From Megascapheus bottae (taxonomy: Eukaryota; Chordata; Mammalia; Rodentia; Geomyidae), in contig JANJXV010000190.1 of NCBI GenBank assembly GCA_024803745.1, forward strand, positions 1,811,501 to 1,875,500: a DNA stretch of 64,000 bases, read 5' to 3'. The notes below the pieces were generated by a model. It made no database searches. It saw nothing but the letters and a program-made list of their open reading frames with translations, and was not told where the DNA came from. Position numbers and translations under genes: made by a program. Positions 57,421 to 64,000 of this stretch are shown here, piece by piece (positions within the stretch are counted from its first letter, which is position 1; each line of letters starts with the position of its first letter).

Positions 57421-58612
57421 ATGAACAGGTTTGAATTTTCATGCTGAATACCCAAAATACATCAGTCAGACAATCTAGTAGAAATTATTTCACCTCCTTT
57501 GTAAAGCAAGACTCCAACCCCTACATTGTGATTCCTGGGGACGGTCTCAGAACTGACGGGGTGAGGACTGGGAACTGGCAGCTTTCTATGCAAGATCCAC
57601 TGCCCAAAGCCACTTCCACAGAACGCCCAGAGGCCCTGCAGATCCCTTCTCATCGCGGAACGCCATGTAGAGAAAAAAACGAGCCACAGACAATGCAAAA
57701 GGGAGAGGGCTTGCTCATTCTCCGGGAAACCTCAGTAAACACACCCCGGACGTGCAGCCGAGATCTGCTTTATAAGACATCAAAAATACCAATGGCATAG
57801 ATAGAATGTTTTTTTTTTTAAAAAAATGCCATTGTAAACCCCACCTGCCGCTGCTGACCGGTATCAGCTATGAACTAGCTTCTTTCTGACTTTATTTAAT
57901 TGCACTCTTCTGTTTTTGAAAATGTGTATAGCAAGGTTCTGTCAGAAAACAGGCAGGTCAGTGCAAGTCCATGTTTTCTCAGTATTGTTCCAACCCCAGC
58001 ACATACTGTAAGGCCCACCTTGTTACGATTCTAGATTTTGGAAACTATTTCTGAACTCTGTTATGTGCCCACTGGCATAACGATGTCTTTGTAGGATATA
58101 ATAATCAGGGCTCCCATGACTTCAATAATACTTAACCTTGGGTCACAGCATTCTGCTGGGGAAATTAAAAGCACCAGTGCCTGCGCTCGAGCCATTGTGT
58201 GAACGGGCTCTGTAGAAACTGAGTGTTGAATCTGGGCAGGCGAAGACGATTATTCTTGGCTGTTTTCAGAGTACACCCAGGGGGCACACACGCTCTTAGT
58301 CTTTGTACAATTACTCCTCTCAGCTGTGCGACCATTTTGTATACAACTGAGGCAAAAGTTGCTGTGAAACCGCCTTGCATGTCCTGGTTTATAAGAGAAT
58401 GAAAGCCTCACATCTTCCTCAAGAATACGCTGGGCTCCCACTGCTAAGCTGCTCGTGGCCTCAAACAAGTCAGGGACAGACTTCTCATGAGGGAGAAATG
58501 CGACAGGCAGTGTCTCCATGGCTTCATGGCATGAGGTGTAAAAAAGTAAATAAATTAAAAAATCCACGATGTAGGCACCTTGCCCTTGTCTTTATAAACT
58601 GGCACCACTAAA
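57421..58612. other. Unique sequence, no gene seen
   Basis: A T/A run lies at 57810-57826. 57.85-58.15 kb is AT-rich and repeat-free. Frames of up to 119 codons are unrecognised. Confidence 0.45.
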
Positions 58613-58836
58613 GCTACAGAACTCACACCTGTCAACCCAGCTGCTCAGGAGGCTGAGATCTGAGGGTCGCAGTTCAGTGCCAGCCCAGGTGGGAGAGTCC
58701 GTGAGATTCCCATCTCCAGGTAACCACCAGAAAACTGGAAGCGGTGCTGGGGTTCAAAGTGGTAGCGCGTTAGCCTTGTGCAAAAGCTCAGGGCCCGCTC
58801 CTGGGCCCTGAGTTCAAGCCCCACAAGCAATAAAAC
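58613..58836 (+). mobile_element. Full-length dimeric SINE, plus orientation
   Basis: Left half: cacacctgtcaacccagctg, ctcaggaggctgagatctga, cagttcagtgccagccc, catctccaggtaaccacc. Right half: agaaaactggaagcggtgct, aaagtggtagcgcgttagcc, ctgagttcaagccccac, and a short A-rich end. Confidence 0.88.
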
Positions 58837-60099
58837 AGAACACAGGCTGGGGATCTGTCCAGCCTTGGAGTGTGGTGCTTTCATAGTAAGAAGAGGGGGA
58901 TAAACAGAGGCTGTTGCGGGCATGTGTGCAAAATGTCAGCTCTCACTGACATGGAGAGGATGCCAGGGGTGGCATCCAAAGGCAGACACAGGACACAAAG
59001 CACCCACCACCTCTTTCTTACAGCCACAAGCGGCCTGACTCGTCCGTCCTGACAGCCCTTCATGCTGAGCCTGCTCGGCCTTTCAAATCCTTCTCCATTC
59101 AAATGCCACCAGCCCACCCATTCCCCATAGCAGCCAGATTCAGCTTAGCAAGACAGTGTCACAGAAGGGAAATTAAAGATGGAGATAAATCCAGTGGCCA
59201 AGAACAAGACACAAGTGAATCCATGCTGTGATTTCTATCCTATTAATAAACAAACACAAAACACATCGCAGCTAAAATAAAGAGAGCGGGCTCACTGGTA
59301 TTTCAACTGAGCAAATCAAGAGGAAAAGGACAGTCAGTGTAATTGTCTGGGTCTTACGTCCTGGTTTTTGCCCCCTACACAGGGGCCATCTTGGACTCTT
59401 CCAGGTTCAGCCCTTGTCTTGTGGCAACCTCGCTCTGCACGCTTGCCTCCGGTGTGTCTACTTATCCGCCCTTATTATGATGAGGGCGCCATCAGTTCTT
59501 GGATTAAGAACTCCAGTAGAACCAGGATAATTTCATCACGTGATGGTGAAGCCGTGATCTCTGCAAAGAGGGTTACATCTGAACTCGCGGCCGGTGAGTT
59601 CACGGCTGGTGACCTGGAGGACAGCTGACACTGTGAGAACACGCAGACAGCACTGGAACAATCCCCGCTGGGTGATTTGGGTTTGCGCCTCATTCTTTTC
59701 TGGTTTTGCTTTGCAGAAGCGAGGTCCGCAGGGTCAGCGAGCTGGAGAAGAACAGACATGATGCCCCTCAGAGTTTCTCACAGACACCATGCTTGTTCAG
59801 ATTCGGTCACCTTGTTCTCACATATGGTCCTGAGCTTCCCCACACACACAGGGAAAATGGGGTCCCCTTGACCTCAGCAAGACAGAAAACCGGGCAGACC
59901 ACTGGACCTGTGTCCTCTCCATGGTCAGCTGGTCAGCTTCTCGCTGCCCTCTGCAAATTCCCATCTGAATGTCGGACGTTTTTCCTAAAGACGCAATGAG
60001 GTTCTCTGAGCCATGCTCTATCCCAGGGACCTCGGGGCCAGCGAGAGGGTCACACACACAGGAAGCTACTCTCAGAAACGAGGGACGGTGCCCAGGGTC
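58837..60099. other. Unique sequence; 3' part may belong to an L1
   Basis: No gene recognised. The part just upstream of the L1 tail (about 59.8-60.1 kb) may be a diverged L1 3' UTR but I cannot align it. Confidence 0.4.
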
Positions 60100-60182
60100 C
60101 AGCAGAAATGTACTCATTGCCTGACTTCCGTAACTGTAACCCATCTGTCCATCCTCTTTACAAGCAAACTTTAAAAAAGAAA
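60100..60182 (+). mobile_element. L1 3' terminus fragment
   Basis: The text atgtactcattgcctgactt, ccgtaactgtaacccatctg followed by ttaaaaaagaaa matches the 3' end of the L1 at 53.0 kb and is distinct from the tail type at 8.6 and 49.1 kb. Confidence 0.65.
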
Positions 60183-60713
60183 TACTCTCGAGTAGATCAG
60201 GAAGTTCTCACCAGACAGACATGACGTGTATGGGGTGACTGGCTTTGACACTGACAAGAAATGTTTAAAATGAAGAATAAGTGGAGTTTTTTTTTAAGTC
60301 TAGAGCATCAGATTTGTGGAGGGGGAGGGAACAGTGTGGGAGAAATAGGGCTTGGTGTTTCGATATGGGCCCTCTAGTCTTGCTAAATGCATGCCCCATA
60401 CTCTTTTTCTCTCTGACTCCCAAGCCAAACCATAAAACTCCATCAAAACAGGACAGGAAGACACTCCAACCAAGCTGGAATGGCTTTTGTGTAATTTTAA
60501 AATTAATTCTAGGAGGCAGAGAACAGAGACCTTATAAAGTCTGGCAACTGACACGCTCACTGCAAGTCTGTTTCTACATGATTGGGTCTATAAATATTAA
60601 TTTTGTCTGTCCCTGACGCATTTTTGATAAGTCTTTTAGTTCTAGAAAAGGGCTGGGTGGTGCTCACACATTAGGAATCACCAGCAGCCTTTGATGGATT
60701 TATTATTCTGCCA
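60183..60713. other. Unique sequence, no gene seen
   Basis: Frames of 86 and 111 codons overlap on opposite strands. No repeat. Confidence 0.45.
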
Positions 60714-60922
60714 TCTTTTTGTTGTTGATGGTGGTGGGGGGACTTGAACTCTGGGCCTGGGCGCTGTCCCTGAGCTCTTCAGCTCAACCTAGTTCTCTAC
60801 CGCTTGAGCCACAATGCCACTTCTAGTTTTCCGGTGGCTGACTGGAGTCTCCCAGACTTTTCTGCCCAAGGTGACTTGAATGGTGACCTCCCGACCGCAG
60901 CCTCCTGAGTCGATGGGATCTG
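60714..60922 (-). mobile_element. Dimeric SINE, minus orientation
   Basis: Plus strand: ggacttgaactctgggcctg, ggcgctgtccctgagctctt, ctaccgcttgagccacaatg, cacttctagttttcc, ctgactggagtctccc, cagcctcctgagtcgatggg. The T-rich start (tttttgttgttgatgg) represents the tail. Confidence 0.85.
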
Positions 60923-62009
60923 GGAGGGGCTCAGGGGAAGTGCAATGCCTCCCAGTGCCAATTAATCCAAACCCATGGATTCCGGCCCCCCGTGCCGCCC
61001 CCCCCACCCGTAATCACTATAGCAACCCAGAAATACCTTCTGAAAGGCCCATGACTCCAGAGCAGGAAGGCTCTCAGGCAGCCATGGTTAGAAGGAGCTA
61101 TCTGCACACAGCTCCCACATTCCCAGTCCTACCCCACGCCGTGGCCCCCGTGTCCAGGGCCACACCGCACACTGCGGTCTGACAGAGAACACGGGGGCAA
61201 GCCCTACGGATGCGGAGATTTGCTGAACACCCCTCTCCTCATGGGGTCCACTCACGCAGGAGAGGTCAGGGAACCCAGAAGTTGAGTAACTGACTGCACT
61301 CTGGAACTCTGCCCAGCAGATCCGTGGGCTGAGGGCTTGGGGTCCCATTGACCCAGAGGAGAAGCCTTACTTTCCATGGACCTGGCCAGAAACTGCCCAG
61401 GAACTCCAAGAGAGAGTTTTCTGGGTGTGGCTCGGCACCCGGGCACTGTCCTTCAGCCCAGGCCTCAAGGTCAGAGACACAGACTAAAAGGTTGAGTGTG
61501 ATCTGGTGGGCACAGCCGGTCCCCCGTCTTCACTGGTGAGGGGGACCGGGTGACTTAATGAGACTCGCTGTTTTGTTCTGGGAACATCTTCCCCACCCTA
61601 CCCTCGCCGCGTGGAGAGAAGCCGTGAGGCAACGCCGTGATGCGAAGCCTGAAGCCTGCCAGCCCGGAAGCCTGACCTCCAACGAGCCAATTTTTGCACT
61701 GGCATTGAATCCTCAAGGTCACAGAGGTCTATGCCACGCTTTTATGGAAAAGCAGCTCCACGTTGGTCAGGACTGGAAAGGAGACTCTGCAGACTCGACA
61801 TCAGGACGGCAGGCGGAGACATGTGGGTGGAGAGCACGTCTACCCCAGCGCCTCCCGGGTCCCAGTCCATGGGGTCTGTGAAGAAAAGTAAGGAACTCAG
61901 TTGCTGCTGCCGAGCTCTCGTTCCATCAGAGTTTTACTCTGAAACCAAGATTCTAATAAAGACAACTGGATGCATCCAACCATGTGTTCAATAAAATCTA
62001 CTGAACACT
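60923..62009. other. Unique sequence, no gene seen
   Basis: GC-rich, with a C-run near 60998-61006. Frames of 60-107 codons overlap. No repeat recognised. Confidence 0.45.
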
Positions 62010-62160
62010 GGCTGGGTGTCAGGCTGTGTCCCGAGTGTGGGCTGGCATGTCAGGCCATGTCCTGGGCGTGGGATGGCGTGTCTGGCTGTGTCCTAGGGTG
62101 GGATGGCGTGTCAGGCCATGTCCTGTGCATGGGCTGGCGTGTCTGGTTGTGTCATCTGGT
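62010..62160. repeat. 30/31-bp minisatellite with alternating monomer types
   Basis: About 4.8 units run in tandem. Units with caggccatgtcctg alternate with units with ctggctgtgtcct, giving a roughly 61-bp higher-order repeat. No coding role is evident, although frames stay open. Confidence 0.9.
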
Positions 62161-62549
62161 GAGTGGGAGTCAGCACGATCATGGCGATGCCTCCACCCCT
62201 GGCGTGGCTGTGGTCCCGGCCTCTCTGTCTCCCGGCCTCTGCTGCGTGGACTGCATGTGGGTGGAATCCCTGCCAATGCAGAGGAGGAAATCCACTCCCG
62301 TCCATGCCGTCTCCGCTGGAGATCAGAAGAGAGGCGCTGCAGGCCCCTTGGGTCTGTCACTGAGGGCCTTCTTTGATTTCCAGATTCTTTCAGATTCAAA
62401 TAGCCCTAAATTGGTCCACAATACTCCATCCTCCATCCCCCTCCCAGGGCATTAAAATCTGTCTCAGAAAGCATGTCCTTCTGATCTGCACAAGGGTTCA
62501 TTCTGAGCCACAGAACAACTCGGATGTTTCCCAGGCTCGAGGCAAGGAA
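62161..62549. other. Unique sequence, no gene seen
   Basis: No repeat or exon recognised. Confidence 0.45.
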
Positions 62550-62706
62550 CAAAGACAGACAGAGAGACAGAAACAGAGACAGAGAAGGAAGAAAGAGGGG
62601 GGAGAGAGAGGGGACAAGTGGGGGGGAGAGAGAGAGAGAGACAGAGAGACAGACAGAGAGAGAGAGAGAGACAGAGAGTGACAGAGAGAGAGAGAGAGAG
62701 AGCGAG
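62550..62706 (+). repeat. GAGA/GACA simple-sequence tract
   Basis: About 157 bp almost entirely of GA, GACA and GGGA units; only two T bases occur (62619, 62679). It is a smaller relative, in composition, of the tract at 30.0-30.6 kb. The Arg/Glu- and Ser/Leu-rich frames are artefacts. Confidence 0.95.
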
Positions 62707-63149
62707 CAAGCACTAAGCGCATACACACTGATCTTTTGGGAGGCCAGAAAGTGCAGTCGTTAGGCTCCTATGAAAAATTCATGTCTTTAAGAAATAGCAA
62801 AAAGCTAACAAAGAAGAGGCCAAGTGACTCGGTTCTCCTCTGAATACATTTGCCTTTGTTCTTGCCGAACCCAAAGGTCCCGGCAGAACTTGACAGAGCG
62901 CGTGTCTCCCTCGATAACAAAAGCAAGCAAGGACTCAGAACGCCCAGAGCACACTCGTCCTTGCCCGGGCTTTGCCAGCCCTTCTCTCAGCCTCCCCTGA
63001 CCAGTCCAGGGCCCAACGTTTCCTCTACAGACCTGGACTCTGATTCCAGAATAAGGTTCTGAAATCAACCCACGTGAACGCTCTCATTCTGGAATGTTCT
63101 GAGCCCTCCATTGTGACTTCCGAGTCCCTCCACCATGGAATTAGCTTAG
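62707..63149. other. Unique sequence, no gene seen
   Basis: No repeat or exon recognised. Confidence 0.45.
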
Positions 63150-63490
63150 TGTGTGGGTTGGGGGATTTTTTTGGTTTTGTGTTTTAGGGGCTTTTTTCCC
63201 CCAAAACAAGACTCTGCATAATTGCCATGTAATTGCGCCCATTTCTTTGCCAGGAAGTCATATATTGTCTTTCTAAGACAAGCTGATAAGCCCATTCACA
63301 CAGGATTAAATATTTCCAGCCCAAATTGGCTATTATGTTTGACAGACTGATTAGCCAGCACGGGGAGCTGCAAACGACAATCTGCGTAAATTGGACACTT
63401 CAGAATTCACTACAAGGATGCTTTTAATTACATGAGCAAAGCCAAGCCTATATATGTACTTTCCAGCAAAATGCAATGCACATAAAGAAG
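63150..63490. promoter_or_regulatory. Strong candidate conserved non-coding element
   Basis: Unique repeat-free sequence with tgccatgtaattgcgccc, aagctgataagccc, aggattaaatatttcc, cagactgattagccagc and a TAATTA core at 63425-63430. The density of homeodomain-like and GATA-like cores and the absence of repeats resemble conserved developmental enhancers. Conservation was not tested. Confidence 0.4.
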
Positions 63491-64000
63491 AGTAATTTCC
63501 AAGTGATAGCTCAACGGGGGAATGTCAAGTATGAGTTCCCAGGCTTTGCATTGATATTCCATTATTGCCTAGGTTTTCTTCCTAATGGTGCTCCCAGCTT
63601 TGTGTGCGTGGCGCCTACTGATTTCATAAAGAAAAGCGCTCCGTGGTGACATGTCCGCACATGCACGTAGCGTACTTTAATCATGGTTGCTTCCCTCTGC
63701 GCCCTCTCTTACCATTTCTTCTGGCCTTCCCTGCCTGTGTATCTCAAGAGCATGTGCGTGCATTTCCACAGCCTACGGGAACTTCCGTCTCAACCCCAGA
63801 TGAAAATATACTGGGTCTTAAAGGCCGAAAATTAGGAAGACAGAGGAATCAACCCAATGCTTCCTGTTGCAGTTTGAGGTCTGTCTACTTCTACTGAAGT
63901 AGACATCTTTCCCGAGCCAACTTTCAAGTCTTTCTCCTTTGATCCCTCACCTCCGCTTGGCTTTGACTTCGTCCTTCGCGTCCTCAGCCTGCCGCAGCGA
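63491..64000. other. Unique sequence to window end, no gene seen
   Basis: An 84-codon plus frame at 63643-63897 is unrecognised. No repeat. Confidence 0.45.

Overview
This is mammalian nuclear DNA, almost certainly from a rodent and probably from the superfamily Geomyoidea (kangaroo rats, pocket mice, gophers). Supporting signs are dense retrotransposed short repeats, 5'-truncated L1 tails, B1-like 7SL-derived fragments, several long CA/TG microsatellites and no compact genes. The diagnostic clue is the SINEs. At least eight copies end in the same tRNA-like right half, joined either to an Alu-domain-like left half or, at 42.6 kb, to a tRNA-Ala/ID-like left half. The second arrangement matches my memory of the IDL-Geo SINE described from geomyoid rodents. 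The taxonomic call rests on that recollection and was not checked by a search.

I find no convincing protein-coding exon, tRNA, rRNA or CRISPR array. Most open frames cross SINEs, L1 remnants or simple repeats, or lie in GC-rich DNA where stops are rare, and many lack an AUG start. The window reads as an intergenic or intronic stretch of a gene-poor domain. Blocks of AT-rich unique sequence carrying TAATTA homeodomain-type motifs (0-0.25, 17.6, 19.9, 23.5, 28.5, 32.8, 33.5-34.1, 36.5-37.4, 42.2 and 63.2-63.5 kb) are candidate conserved non-coding elements or enhancers. They alternate with GC-richer unremarkable sequence. Such alternation is typical of deserts around developmental regulators, but I cannot name the locus.

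Layout. 0-15 kb: a candidate enhancer block, SINE and MIR remnants, two TG repeats, a 39-bp minisatellite, a hAT- or LTR-like rodent repeat at 7.5 kb, an L1 tail inserted inside a duplicated 52-bp flank at 8.4-8.7 kb, and a SINE whose tail became a 170-bp TG repeat at 14.6 kb. 15-30 kb: mostly unique, with an octamer/CCAAT repeat module at 18.6 kb and a long open frame at 25.2-26.2 kb. 30.0-30.6 kb: a 621-base tract without a single T. 35.3-36.1 kb: a B1 remnant followed by an LTR-like element with three 41-bp octamer/CCAAT units, a TGTC repeat and a polyadenylation signal. 41-45 kb: an L1 fragment split by a SINE, an IDL-Geo copy with a perfect 15-bp target duplication, and an inverted SINE pair. 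46-53 kb: a compound microsatellite, an L1 tail, a CA repeat with a 28-bp tandem duplication, and a 1.2-kb decayed L1. 54-64 kb: CA repeat, old SINE and MIR fragments, a minisatellite with alternating monomers, a second GA tract and a final candidate conserved block.

The most interesting signal is the octamer/CCAAT module. Five ATGCAAAT octamers occur in two loci 17 kb apart, each followed by a CCAAT-type box exactly 25 bp downstream. This looks like the enhancer of an LTR-type element.
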